A stretch of 64,000 nt of DNA from positions 62,001 through 126,000 of the forward strand of contig CATWDJ010000004.1 of the NCBI GenBank assembly GCA_958349535.1, written 5' to 3'. Of this stretch, positions 44,513-53,614 are shown in pieces; the stretch's first letter is position 1; each line of letters starts with the position of its first letter. The notes beneath the pieces are model-generated. The model saw only the letters and a list, made by a program, of their open reading frames with translations, was not told where the DNA came from and ran no database searches. Both the position numbers and the translations under genes were made by a program. This stretch comes from Maccoyibacter sp900556645. Its GTDB lineage: Bacteria; Bacillota; Clostridia; Lachnospirales; Lachnospiraceae.

Positions 44513-44833
44513 GTCACAAAAAATGTATCTTAGATGGGCATGATTTTTATTATGAAAAGCTTTATTGTAGTACAGTTCCGATAAAAACAAATTTTTAAAT
44601 CATCTCACAAAATTCGGAATTTTTACGAACCTATAACGGAAAGATGTAATAATTCCTGTCTTTTTAACGCCTGTACAGTCGGTAAAAGAGACAGGAAACA
44701 TATTTTCCGTTACAGGTTCTAGAATTCTCAAATTTTGTTCAAAAAGATTTTAAATTTGTTTTTACCGGAACTGTGCTACAACAAAAGTTCTAATAATAAA
44801 AACCATGCCCATCTAAGATGACTTTTTTGCGAC
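44513..44833. repeat. 321-bp foldback element (MITE-like)
   Basis: The whole 44508-44848 gap has no gene but is an almost complete inverted repeat. About 120 bases at each side pair with roughly 80 percent identity (outer part ATCTTAGATGGGCATG at 44529-44544 and its complement at 44804-44819). A nested stem CCTGTCT / AGACAGG lies in the middle. The right end reads TTTTGCGACAGCCCC, similar to ends of IS1182-type elements, and the left end has lost about five bases. It carries no transposase, so it would be non-autonomous. It also separates two convergent genes and may end their transcripts. Confidence 0.75.
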
Positions 44834-44848
44834 AGCCCCTTTCTTATT

Positions 44849-45865
44849 CTAGTTAAATCCCACTACTTTCTGTGAAATCTTATATGCCGCAATGGAAATC
44901 TTTCTGCCTCCCTTGCCCGGAAGATTCATGGTATTGCCCATGATTCCGTTTCTCAGCCGATGAAACAGGCGAATATCCTTCTGCTTAATATAATTCCAAA
45001 GTTCTCTCTTTTTCTCCAGATTCTCCTCTGTTCCTGAACGTATCAGCATAACCGTTGATACCACAGTGATAATCTCCAGATAATTAAACATATATTTTCG
45101 CAGCTTACGATTCTGGATTTTCCACAAATCATAAGCATCTACCATAATCTTATTGACTTTAATCTGCTGGTCAATCCGCTTTATCATTACACTTTCATTG
45201 ACGGACTGATCCTCCCGACCGATATAATAGCGGTAAAAATCCACATCCAGATAATACATGGTCTTCACATACGGAAGCGGTACATAAACAAAAAGATTGT
45301 CTACATAAAAAGTATGTTTTGGCAGCTCCAGACCGCAGTCCCTCAAAAGCTGCGTACGGTAAATCACTGAATGCATCAATATGTACTGTCCTTTATAGAA
45401 ATGTCTCACATCCTTCCATGTGAACAATTCTTCTTTAGGTAGTGCTGTGGTGTATTTCATAACCTTCTTATGTTTAGCTCCCTCTTTTTCATATACAAAA
45501 TTACTAATCAGCATATCCAACTGACGGCTTCCGTGAACCAGTTCTTTTAAAGTCTCCAGAATTTTCTTATATGCCTTCGCATCTACCCAGTCATCACTGT
45601 CCACCACTTTAAAGAAGATTCCTGTGGCATTCCGAATTCCTGTATTCACCGCTTCTCCATGTCCGCCGTTTTCCTGATGAATGGCTCTTACAATCTTCGG
45701 ATATTTCTTTGCATAGGCATCGGCAATCTCCGGTGTCATATCCTTTGAACCGTCATCTACGATTATAATTTCCACATCATCTCCGCCGATTAACAGAGAA
45801 TCAATACATTTCTCCATGTAATCCTGCGAGTTGTAACATGGAATGGTTACTGTTAGTAATTTCAT
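44849..45865 (-). CDS. Family 2 glycosyltransferase
   Basis: 338 residues, GT-A fold without membrane helices. Motifs: TIPCYNSQDYMEKCIDSLL, EIIIVDDGSKDMTP, ENGGHGEAVNTGI and the DXD site VVDSDDWVD. A C-terminal region of about 140 residues is family-specific. Next upstream is UDP-galactopyranose mutase (11 bases gap), so the pair may add galactofuranose to a surface glycan; the acceptor is unknown. Confidence 0.9.
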   Translation of the reverse strand: MKLLTVTIPCYNSQDYMEKCIDSLLIGGDDVEIIIVDDGSKDMTPEIADAYAKKYPKIVRAIHQENGGHGEAVNTGIRNATGIFFKVVDSDDWVDAKAYKKILETLKELVHGSRQLDMLISNFVYEKEGAKHKKVMKYTTALPKEELFTWKDVRHFYKGQYILMHSVIYRTQLLRDCGLELPKHTFYVDNLFVYVPLPYVKTMYYLDVDFYRYYIGREDQSVNESVMIKRIDQQIKVNKIMVDAYDLWKIQNRKLRKYMFNYLEIITVVSTVMLIRSGTEENLEKKRELWNYIKQKDIRLFHRLRNGIMGNTMNLPGKGGRKISIAAYKISQKVVGFN

Positions 45866-45876
45866 ATCGTCTGCTC

Positions 45877-47028
45877 CTATTTGTTTATCATCTTATCCGC
45901 CAGTTCCAATGCCTTTTTTGTCATGACATCTATATTATAATATTGGTACTCTGCAAGTCTTCCCAAAAGATAAAAATTGGCATAATCTTTTGTACGTTCT
46001 TTGTATTTCTCATAAAGTGCCCGATTTTCTTCATTTAAAATAGCATAGTACGGAATTTCTCCCGGTTTTCCGCTGTATGCAAACGGGTACTCTTTTACAA
46101 TGGTGGTGCCCTTCGTATCCTTCTGTCCTGTCAGATACTTGAATTCTGTAATTCTGGTATAATTTTCACTTACTGTATAATTCACCACACTGCGACCCTG
46201 AAAGGAATCCCTGTCATAGTGTTCAAATCGAAAATCCAAAGAACGGTAAGGCAGCCTTCCTTCACAGCAGGAAAACAATTCATCCAAGGCTCCGGTATAG
46301 ACCACTTCCCCTCCATAAGGCTTCCCTTTAAAATAGATTCCATCCTTCTCAAAGGATAACAGTTCCCTGCAATCGGTATCTGTCATCAGGGTAATATTGG
46401 GATGATCCAGAATGTTCCGAAACATCACCGTATATCCATGCTCCGGCACTCCCTGATATTTATCCCCAAAATAACGATTGTCACGGGAAATCTGTACCGG
46501 AACTCTGCCGGTTACCTCCGGACTGATTTCTTCCGGGGTTTGTCCCCATTGCTTCATGGTGTATTTCAGAAAAATGTTCTCATAGACAAAATCTGCAATT
46601 TTGCGAATATCTTCATCCTCATTTTTCTGAAGCTCCATAATGGGAACTCTGGCACCTCTTCCGTAACAGGCACAAAGCTTTTCTTCCAGCTTCTCTGCCT
46701 TTTCCTGCCCATAAATCATATCCAGTGTATTCAGATTAAAAGGCACCGGCAAAAGCTGTTCCCCTACTTTTGCTGCCACCTCATGCCCGAAGCTCCTCCA
46801 CGTAGTAAAACGTGACAGGAATTGATAGACCTCTTCTATCTCTGTATGAAAAATATGCGGTCCATAGAGATGAATCAAAATTCCATGCTCATCCAGGCAA
46901 TCATAACAATTTCCTCCGATATGCTTTCTCTTCTCTATCACCAGCACTTTGCGTTTTCCAAGCTCTGCAAGCTGTCTCGCCACGGTACTGCCTGCAATTC
47001 CGCTTCCTACCACAATACTGTCGTACAT
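45877..47028 (-). CDS. glf: UDP-galactopyranose mutase
   Basis: Flavoenzyme that turns UDP-galactopyranose into UDP-galactofuranose for cell-surface glycans. 383 residues from ATG at 47028 (GGGAGGAAG upstream; the frame opens five codons earlier). FAD-binding dinucleotide fold SIVVGSGIAGSTVARQLAE, the following GGNCYDCLDEHG and the GLF signature GPHIFHT. LGRLAEYQYYNIDVM near the C-terminus contains the conserved flavin contact. Linked to the glycosyltransferase downstream. Confidence 0.95.
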   Translation of the reverse strand: MYDSIVVGSGIAGSTVARQLAELGKRKVLVIEKRKHIGGNCYDCLDEHGILIHLYGPHIFHTEIEEVYQFLSRFTTWRSFGHEVAAKVGEQLLPVPFNLNTLDMIYGQEKAEKLEEKLCACYGRGARVPIMELQKNEDEDIRKIADFVYENIFLKYTMKQWGQTPEEISPEVTGRVPVQISRDNRYFGDKYQGVPEHGYTVMFRNILDHPNITLMTDTDCRELLSFEKDGIYFKGKPYGGEVVYTGALDELFSCCEGRLPYRSLDFRFEHYDRDSFQGRSVVNYTVSENYTRITEFKYLTGQKDTKGTTIVKEYPFAYSGKPGEIPYYAILNEENRALYEKYKERTKDYANFYLLGRLAEYQYYNIDVMTKKALELADKMINK

Positions 47029-47340
47029 CCCTCTTCCTCCCAAGATGTTCTTTCTTTAGTATAACATAATTTTCCACATTCTTTTGTCTAAATCTTCTTA
47101 ATTTATTCTTAACTTTTTGTACAATATAAAATCTGTTCTTCCATTTTTGATTTACATAATAAATTCACATTTTGTTCATCTTTTTTTTACCAATTCATCA
47201 TAATGTCCTCACAGGCTTTTCACATTTTTTGCTTATACTAAATCACGTAATGAAGTTAAATCCATTATAATACATTCTTTTTCATATGTACGCTGGTGTC
47301 GGAAGACACCGGCTCCCTCTTTTTATTACTCTGTTATTCC
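47029..47340 (-). promoter_or_regulatory. AT-rich gap between mutY and glf
   Basis: 312 bases without a gene. A hairpin GCTGGTGTC-GGAA-GACACCGGC (47292-47313) is followed by T-rich sequence only in the plus direction. A possible minus-strand -10 TATAAT is at 47264-47269 without a good -35 box; if used, glf would have a leader of about 230 bases. The rest is AT-rich with no further structure that I can support. Confidence 0.35.
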
Positions 47341-48405
47341 CTATTTTAATCGTTCAATATAACTTTTATAACGCTCAAAAGCAGAAGGTACCGGATAATT
47401 TTTCAAACAATCTTCCGCTTCCAAAAAAAGATTATCTCCGCTCTCTTCTTCCAGCTGTGCCACCTTTACCACATAGCCGTTCATATGCCACTCTATATGG
47501 GAAAAAATATGCTTTGCCGGCTCCAGACTCTGGATTCTTACCGGCGTCAATCCCAGTTCTTCCACATATTGTAAAACTTCTTTTTCACTGAGATGTCCTT
47601 CCAGATTCGGAAACTCATACATGCCTGCCAACAATCCCTTGGAAGGTCTTTTTCTTAATATTACCTTGTTTCCGTCCTGAATGACCAGCACCGTCTTATC
47701 TTCCTGCTTTCTCTTTTTCGCCTTTGATTTGACGGGATACTCCATCTGGACTCCCTGCTGTCTCGCTCTGCACGATTTTTTCAAAGGACAATTTTCACAA
47801 TCCGGTGCTCCGTTTGGCACACAGACCATAGCTCCCAGCTCCATCAACGCCTGATTATAGGCACTTGCCGCATCTTGAGGCATGGCCTTTCGCAAATACT
47901 CTTCCATTTGCATCCGAAAGGACTGTTTCATAATATCCGTATCATCCAAGGTTACCCTTGTAATAACTCTCAGCACATTTCCGTCCACCGCCGGTACCGG
48001 AATCCCAAAAGCAATAGAAGCTATGGCTCCTGCGGTGTAATGACCGATTCCTTTCAGCTTTAAAAGCTTCTCATAATCTGCCGGAAGTTCGCCGTCATAT
48101 TCTTTCATAACGGTCTTAGCCGCAATCTGCATATTGCGGACTCGGTTGTAGTAGCCCAGCCCTTCCCATAGTTTTAGCAGACGCTCCTCCTCACACTCTG
48201 CTAAATCCCGGATAGACGGCAGTTCTGTCAAAAACCGTTCAAAATAAGGCTTTACCGCCTCCACACGGGTCTGTTGCAGCATGATTTCCGACACCCAGAC
48301 ACGATATGGTGTAGGCTCTTCTCTCCATGGCAAAGTGCGGTGTCCTTTTTGAAACCAGTCCAGCAAAGGCTGGTTAATACTCTCTATTTGAAAATCCTTT
48401 AACAT
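47341..48405 (-). CDS. mutY: Adenine DNA glycosylase MutY
   Basis: Removes adenine mispaired with 8-oxoguanine. 354 residues, usual length. Helix-hairpin-helix and catalytic region LKGIGHYTAGAIASIAFGIPVPAVDGNV with the conserved Asp. Iron-sulfur cluster region CVPNGAPDCENCPLKKSC, and a C-terminal NUDIX-like domain (about 220-354; KTVLVIQDGNKVILRKRPSKG) that recognises 8-oxoG. CGGAGG before ATG at 48405. Single gene with its own promoter, divergent from crt. Confidence 0.95.
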   Translation of the reverse strand: MLKDFQIESINQPLLDWFQKGHRTLPWREEPTPYRVWVSEIMLQQTRVEAVKPYFERFLTELPSIRDLAECEEERLLKLWEGLGYYNRVRNMQIAAKTVMKEYDGELPADYEKLLKLKGIGHYTAGAIASIAFGIPVPAVDGNVLRVITRVTLDDTDIMKQSFRMQMEEYLRKAMPQDAASAYNQALMELGAMVCVPNGAPDCENCPLKKSCRARQQGVQMEYPVKSKAKKRKQEDKTVLVIQDGNKVILRKRPSKGLLAGMYEFPNLEGHLSEKEVLQYVEELGLTPVRIQSLEPAKHIFSHIEWHMNGYVVKVAQLEEESGDNLFLEAEDCLKNYPVPSAFERYKSYIERLK

Positions 48406-48434
48406 GATGATTTCCTCCGTTTACTACTTTAGAC

Positions 48435-48463
48435 AGTATAACATAATTGTACAAGTTACAAAA
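48435..48463 (-). promoter_or_regulatory. Extended -10 promoter of mutY
   Basis: Minus strand TGTTATACT: -10 TATACT at 48435-48440 with an upstream TG element. The -35 region (TTTTGT, 48458-48463) is weak at 17 bases. Confidence 0.45.
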
Positions 48464-48476
48464 GCCATAGAAAGGA

Positions 48477-48505
48477 TTGACAATTTTTTATCAAAGTAAT
48501 ACAAT
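48477..48505 (+). promoter_or_regulatory. Promoter of crt
   Basis: Perfect TTGACA (48477-48482), 17 bases, TACAAT (48500-48505), with AGGAGG ahead of the ATG at 48553. Confidence 0.7.
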
Positions 48506-48552
48506 GAATTTATCAGAATGTTACATAGAACACACTATTAGGAGGTTTTTTC

Positions 48553-49347
48553 ATGAACAATTTACGTTTGGAAGTTGAAAACGAGATTGCCGTTCTTACA
48601 ATCTCAAGACCTGGTGCTTTAAACGCACTGAACAGTGAAACATTAGACGAATTAAATGAAGTTTTGACCGAGATTGAAGGCAGAGACGATGTAAAGGTTG
48701 TTATCTTAACAGGCGGTGCTGACAAAAAAGGTAATGAATTCAAATCTTTCGTAGCAGGTGCTGACATTGCAGAGATGGTTAACTTTACTGCACCAGAGGC
48801 AAGAGCTTTTGGTATCAAAGCGAGTGTACCTTTCTTCAAACTGATGAATATGCGTCAGGTAACTATCGCAGCAGTTAACGGATTCGCTCTTGGCGGTGGA
48901 TGTGAAATTGCTATGGCATGTGATATCCGTATCGCTTCTGACAACGCACTTTTCGGACAGCCTGAGACAGGTCTTGGAATTATCCCGGGATTTGGCGGTA
49001 CACAGAGACTTGCACGTTTAGTAGGTATGGGAAGAGCAAAAGAGATGATTTTCACCTGTGACAATATTGATGCACAGGAAGCATACAGAATCGGTCTTGT
49101 AAATAAGGTTGTTGCAAAAGAAGAGTTAATGGATACAGCTAAGAAAATGGCTGCCAAAATTGTTTCCAAAGGAAGCTATGCTAACTCTATTGCAAAAGCA
49201 GCTATCAATAACGGATACGATATGGACATCAAAAACGCTGTTGAGATGGAAGCTAACTTATTCGGTATTACAAACGATACCAACGATAAAAAAGAAGGCA
49301 TGGGTGCATTCTTAGAGAAACGTCAGGCTAACTTAACTGATTTCTAA
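48553..49347 (+). CDS. crt: Short-chain enoyl-CoA hydratase (crotonase, 3-hydroxybutyryl-CoA dehydratase)
   Basis: 264 residues. Crotonase fold with oxyanion-hole segments FKSFVAGADIAEM and NGFALGGGCEIAMACDIR. Catalytic glutamates lie in the GGGCE and GQPETGLGIIPGFGGTQRL segments. In Clostridia this enzyme makes crotonyl-CoA in butyrate synthesis. Here it stands alone on the plus strand with promoter, AGGAGG and terminator. The other butyrate genes (thl, hbd, bcd, etf) are not in the window. Codon choice (many A/G-ended, regular) looks like a strongly expressed gene. Confidence 0.92.
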   Translation: MNNLRLEVENEIAVLTISRPGALNALNSETLDELNEVLTEIEGRDDVKVVILTGGADKKGNEFKSFVAGADIAEMVNFTAPEARAFGIKASVPFFKLMNMRQVTIAAVNGFALGGGCEIAMACDIRIASDNALFGQPETGLGIIPGFGGTQRLARLVGMGRAKEMIFTCDNIDAQEAYRIGLVNKVVAKEELMDTAKKMAAKIVSKGSYANSIAKAAINNGYDMDIKNAVEMEANLFGITNDTNDKKEGMGAFLEKRQANLTDF

Positions 49348-49370
49348 GATTTGAGGATTCTTTCAAACAC

Positions 49371-49409
49371 AAAAGCTGTCGGGCTATTCATCCGACAGCT
49401 TTTTTATTC
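49371..49409 (+). terminator. Bidirectional terminator between crt and the ABC permease
   Basis: Stem AAAAGCTGTCGG / CCGACAGCTTTT with a nine-base loop, then TTTT. The complementary strand also ends in a T-rich run for the convergent permease gene. Confidence 0.85.
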
Positions 49410-49413
49410 CACA

Positions 49414-51972
49414 TTACTCAAAATTCCTTAGCCGCTCCACCACACTGCTCTTTCGCATATTCCCATAGGCAAGTGCCGGTATGAGATACGCCAGTGCCAC
49501 CAGTATCGGTGCACAAATGAGTATTGGTACTACGGAGAAATGCCAACTAAAAAACCAAATAGCTCCCGCCACCGCTTCTACGAATAATCGGCACAGCACC
49601 ATTCCGATAGTCAGGGAAAATCCCAGCGTCATAAATGCATAAAAGATACCTTCCCACACTATAGTTGCCTTTAGCTGTTTTCCAGTCATTCCCACAGCTT
49701 CTAACATAGCGTATTCATGCTTCTTATTTAAAATTCCAGTGACAATAGCATTGATAAAATTTAAGATACCAATCATTGCCAAAATCACGCTGAGAGAACC
49801 TCCCAGTACCAAAAACATTCTCTGAAATCCCCGAAACTCCCGCTCATAGGTTTCTCTGGATGTATATGTGATATCCTCATTTACATGCTCACAGTAATTC
49901 TCCACAAAATCTTCCATTTTGGATATATCTTCTTTCTCCTTAACATCCAACATGGTATACATGGCTCCCTTTGTTTCGATATGCTCCAAATATTCTGTCT
50001 GGGGCAGAATCACCTGCTCCAACTCCAGCAGACTGCTAAACTGGCAGGTCAAGGGATACGGCAATTCTCCCAAAGCCATGACCTCATAGGTTTTACTGCT
50101 GCCATCTGGGAAATTAATGGTCATTTTATCACCCACATCATAGTAATATTCCTTGGAGTCTTCCTCATTATAGGTACTCAAAATCACATAATCTCCAGAC
50201 AGAAATTTTTTCTCATCATAGCTTCCCTTAGCTACTTTTATCTGTTTTGCGGCAATACCATCTATTCCATACATTTTACAGGTAATGCTGTGGCTTTTTT
50301 TCATTCCTGCAATCATTTCTCTTACATAATCTTCTTCAAAATGCTGCTCCAATTCTTTTTGATGCTTTTCTACAATTTTTTCAAAATTCCGGTAACCAAC
50401 TTTATCCAGGGGTTGTTCGGACATGGAAAAATAAATATCAGAGCTGTCATAAGAGATTCCTGATGCGGATAAATCTTCCTTAATTTGTGGTATAATTCCC
50501 TCATAATCTTTATCTGTCGGATTGGCTCCATTTATCAGCGAGGCATCACCCAGACAAAAATCTCCTATAATACTGTTTTCCAAATACTTATCCATATCAA
50601 ATCCCTGCACAATACTGTAAGAACCATTCAGAAGAATTAGGCTCAGAGACAGGGATACCACCACCAGCACCACTTTTCGTTTACTGCGTTTTAGATTCGC
50701 CATCGCCATCCGAAACGGAGTATTTCGTTTTGTCTGTTTTTGTTTCCGCTTTCCGAAGCTTTCATTTTCCGTGTATCTGACCGCTTCTATGGGAGATACT
50801 TTGGAGGCTGTCTTACATGGTCGAATGCAACTGATAAATACCGTAAACAACGTAAACAGTGCTGCCCCTATAAATACCAGCGGATTTGCTGTCACTGACG
50901 GCGTCTGATACCAATAATCCAAATTGTCTGTGACCACCGGAACCAATTTCACTCCTATCAGCCATCCTACCAGCAGTCCCAATGGAATTGCCATTACACA
51001 AAGCAACAGGGCCTGGGTTCGCACAATCTTTTTTAACTGTTTTCCGGTAGTTCCCACGGTCTTTAACAATCCATAACTACGGATGTCTCCCGAAACACGG
51101 ATATAAAATACATTGTAGATAATCAGATATCCCGACAGCAAAATAACTGTCAAAACTCCCACAATTAACAGGATGGTTTCTGCATCCACTTCTGCCGTTT
51201 CATAGGCCCAGTTGATTCCGTAAGGGGTTTTCTCCGTATCATAACCGTTTCGTTCCAAAAGCTGCAAGGTCTTTCCCTCAATGTCAAAGCTGTTGGCATA
51301 ATTAATGTCAATCTGCCAATAGCCCGAAAAATCCTCCGTCTCTCCCCTGCCAAAGGATTTCTTTGGCTCTCCTGCTACTTTTTCGCAATATGCTCTGGAT
51401 ACCCAGACATCCTGTGCCGGTGCCACCGGATCTCCTTCCCAAAAACCTGTCAGCCGAAAGGTCTGAGTAATGATTTCTCCATGTACGGTAAATTCCAGCG
51501 GAACCTCCACACCCAGTTTATGGGGAATTCCCAATTCATCCAACACCAGTGTACTTACCGCACAGTCCAATTCCTCCTTTGGCATGGTACCTTTCGTCGG
51601 CATGGCAAACATCCATTTGGCTGCCTTTTCCTCGGCATAGCTGATTTCCGTAGAAAAATGATTCAGTTCCGAATTATTTACTTCCCCTATAATAATCCGG
51701 TAGGAACAGTCCTTTACCTTCCCATCTTTTTTTAGTTTTTCATAATCCTCTTCTCTGGCATATTTCAAGCCTGCATGAGATTTAGTTCCCACCTGACGCA
51801 TGGTGCTTTCTCTGATTTCCTTTAGAATACTACCTCCGATGGTAAACAGCGAAGTAAAGAGAATACAGGTCAGCATAATTGCAATCATTACCACTGTATT
51901 TTTCTTTTTATTTAACCGAATATTTTTTACTGCCAGTCTTCGGCAAACCTTCCCATTTCTTACTTTCTTCAT
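49414..51972 (-). CDS. FtsX-like ABC transporter permease, 852 residues
   Basis: Large integral permease with two FtsX halves. A first helix (VVMIAIMLTCILFTSLFTIG), an extracytoplasmic domain of about 200 residues, three helices (about 275-400), a basic linker, a second anchor, another external domain and three final helices. Starts at ATG 51972, two bases behind the ATPase stop; earlier in-frame starts lie inside the ATPase gene. This plan is found in peptide-antibiotic detoxification or lipoprotein-release pumps of Firmicutes. A two-component system directly upstream suggests inducible control. Substrate unknown. Confidence 0.9.
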   Translation of the reverse strand: MKKVRNGKVCRRLAVKNIRLNKKKNTVVMIAIMLTCILFTSLFTIGGSILKEIRESTMRQVGTKSHAGLKYAREEDYEKLKKDGKVKDCSYRIIIGEVNNSELNHFSTEISYAEEKAAKWMFAMPTKGTMPKEELDCAVSTLVLDELGIPHKLGVEVPLEFTVHGEIITQTFRLTGFWEGDPVAPAQDVWVSRAYCEKVAGEPKKSFGRGETEDFSGYWQIDINYANSFDIEGKTLQLLERNGYDTEKTPYGINWAYETAEVDAETILLIVGVLTVILLSGYLIIYNVFYIRVSGDIRSYGLLKTVGTTGKQLKKIVRTQALLLCVMAIPLGLLVGWLIGVKLVPVVTDNLDYWYQTPSVTANPLVFIGAALFTLFTVFISCIRPCKTASKVSPIEAVRYTENESFGKRKQKQTKRNTPFRMAMANLKRSKRKVVLVVVSLSLSLILLNGSYSIVQGFDMDKYLENSIIGDFCLGDASLINGANPTDKDYEGIIPQIKEDLSASGISYDSSDIYFSMSEQPLDKVGYRNFEKIVEKHQKELEQHFEEDYVREMIAGMKKSHSITCKMYGIDGIAAKQIKVAKGSYDEKKFLSGDYVILSTYNEEDSKEYYYDVGDKMTINFPDGSSKTYEVMALGELPYPLTCQFSSLLELEQVILPQTEYLEHIETKGAMYTMLDVKEKEDISKMEDFVENYCEHVNEDITYTSRETYEREFRGFQRMFLVLGGSLSVILAMIGILNFINAIVTGILNKKHEYAMLEAVGMTGKQLKATIVWEGIFYAFMTLGFSLTIGMVLCRLFVEAVAGAIWFFSWHFSVVPILICAPILVALAYLIPALAYGNMRKSSVVERLRNFE

Positions 51973-51973
51973 G

Positions 51974-52660
51974 CTACTCACCTGCCTTAGCACTGTCGGA
52001 TATGATTTTTCCGTCTTCAATCCGTATTACCCGGTCTGCCATCTGGGCAATCTCTTCGTTATGCGTAATCATGACTATCGTCTGGGAAAATTTCTGTCCG
52101 GTAACCTTTAACAACCCCAACACATCCTGACTGGTTCTGGAATCCAGATTTCCCGTAGGCTCATCTGCCAAGACGATTGCCGGCTTAGTGGCCAAAGCAC
52201 GGGCAATGGCAACTCTCTGCTGCTGTCCACCGGATAGTTGGTTTGGCATACTTTCTGCCCGGTCTTTTAATCCCAAGGTATCCAAAATCTGCTCTATATA
52301 CTCCCTTTCCACCTCATTGCCATCCAACTCTATGGGCAGTACCACATTTTCATATACATTCAGCACCGGAACTAAATTAAACGCCTGAAAGACAAATCCA
52401 ATTTTCCTTCTTCTGAAAATGGTCAATGCCTCATCTTTTAAAGAAAAAATATCTTTATCATCTACCCATACCTTCCCCTGGGTAGGACGGTCCAGCCCCC
52501 CCAGCATGTGTAACAACGTGGATTTTCCACTTCCGCTGCTTCCAACAATGGCTGTAAACTCTCCCTGATTTATGTTCAATGACACATCATCAAGAGCTTT
52601 TACTGTCTGCTCTCCTTCTCCGTAGTATTTATTCAAATGTTCTGTTCTCAGTACATCCAT
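51974..52660 (-). CDS. ABC transporter ATP-binding protein of the FtsX-like pump
   Basis: 228 residues. Walker A GSSGSGKSTLLH, Q-loop FVFQAFNLVP, signature LSGGQQQRVAIARALA, Walker B IVLADEPTGNLDSR, switch histidine MITHNEEI. LolD/MacB-type ATPase, cotranslated with the permease behind it. Ribosome binding site GGTGAGGAG before ATG. Confidence 0.95.
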   Translation of the reverse strand: MDVLRTEHLNKYYGEGEQTVKALDDVSLNINQGEFTAIVGSSGSGKSTLLHMLGGLDRPTQGKVWVDDKDIFSLKDEALTIFRRRKIGFVFQAFNLVPVLNVYENVVLPIELDGNEVEREYIEQILDTLGLKDRAESMPNQLSGGQQQRVAIARALATKPAIVLADEPTGNLDSRTSQDVLGLLKVTGQKFSQTIVMITHNEEIAQMADRVIRIEDGKIISDSAKAGE

Positions 52661-52683
52661 TTTTTATCTCCTCACCTTCTGCA

Positions 52684-52719
52684 CAAAAAATAGTCTATGT
52701 TTCTCTCTACATAGACTAT
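52684..52719 (-). terminator. Terminator or attenuator between the kinase and the ABC pump
   Basis: Minus strand stem ATAGTCTATG / CATAGACTAT with a ten-base loop (52690-52719), followed by TTTTTTG. It lies 24 bases before the ATPase start codon, so it could serve as an attenuator of the pump rather than a plain end of the kinase message. Confidence 0.65.
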
Positions 52720-52771
52720 AACAAAACAATCTTTCTTCCTTCTTTCTCAAATCTAACACTTTTGAAAGATT

Positions 52772-53614
52772 CTATTTTCGTGGCAAAAAAATATGAAAAA
52801 CACTTCCTTTTTCTTTTTGTTTTACCGTAATATAGCCCTTCTGTCCGTTTAGAATTTCTCTGGTCAGGAATAATCCCACTCCCACACCTTCCTCAGAACG
52901 CACTTCACTTCCTCGGTAAAACCGCTCAAACAGGTGAGGTACCTCTTCGGTTTTTATACCGATTCCTTCATCTTCTATGGCTATATCCGCAAAAAGCTCA
53001 TAGGCAACACTGTTAATGGAAATTTTACTTCCCGCTTCCGAATATTTAATGGCATTGTCTATCACATTATAGACTGCCTCCTCTGTCCATTTCCGGTCAA
53101 AACAAGCTGTAATTTCTTCTTGATTTTTCAACAGAATTTCTATCTGTTTTTCTTTTGCTTTCTGCATAGCGGTAACCTGCAGGCTCTCAAGCATGGGCTG
53201 TATGCTCTGCTCTTTTGGATAGAGACGAATACTTCCCGATTCCAGCCGTGAGGTCTTTACCAATGCCTGAATCAGAAATTCCAGTTTCCTTGACTGCTCT
53301 TTAATCTGTCTTACCAGTTCCTTTCCCTCATCCTCCAGCCCCTGTTCCTCTAAGAGCTCTGTATACAGTAATATATTCGCCAAAGGTGTCTTGGTCTGGT
53401 GTGAGATATCAGATACCAGCTTTTGAATATTCTTCCGCTCCGTTTCTACCTGTTCTCTGGAATATTTAGATGCGGTCAGAAACTGCTTCCACTTTACCTC
53501 CAGCTTAGAAAGCTCTGTCTCGTCATATTCGGATTCCTCAAATTCTCCCGCTGCCGCTTCGTCAATCATCTGATTTAGGATACGATATGTTTTGGACCAC
53601 CCAAAAGATTTCAT
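52772..53614 (-). CDS. Sensor histidine kinase without membrane segments
   Basis: 280 residues. H-box SDISHQTKTPLANILLY with the phosphoaccepting His, N-box YNVIDNAIKYS, G1 DEGIGIKTEEVPHLFERFYRG, G2 GVGVGLFLTREIL. The first 65 residues are polar and helical, with no membrane helix or sensor domain, so the signal may come from the ABC permease nearby, as in BceS-type systems, although those keep two helices. Start ATG at 53614 overlaps the regulator stop (ATGA). Confidence 0.9.
   Translation of the reverse strand: MKSFGWSKTYRILNQMIDEAAAGEFEESEYDETELSKLEVKWKQFLTASKYSREQVETERKNIQKLVSDISHQTKTPLANILLYTELLEEQGLEDEGKELVRQIKEQSRKLEFLIQALVKTSRLESGSIRLYPKEQSIQPMLESLQVTAMQKAKEKQIEILLKNQEEITACFDRKWTEEAVYNVIDNAIKYSEAGSKISINSVAYELFADIAIEDEGIGIKTEEVPHLFERFYRGSEVRSEEGVGVGLFLTREILNGQKGYITVKQKEKGSVFHIFLPRK

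Noticed and set aside
44513..44833. Simple intrinsic terminator
   Set aside because: The pairing spans 321 bases with bulges and has insertion-sequence-like ends, far larger than a terminator, although it may end transcripts as a side effect.
47292..47313. Terminator of mutY
   Set aside because: The hairpin is well formed, but on the mutY strand it is not followed by T residues; the T-rich side faces the other direction, where no gene ends.
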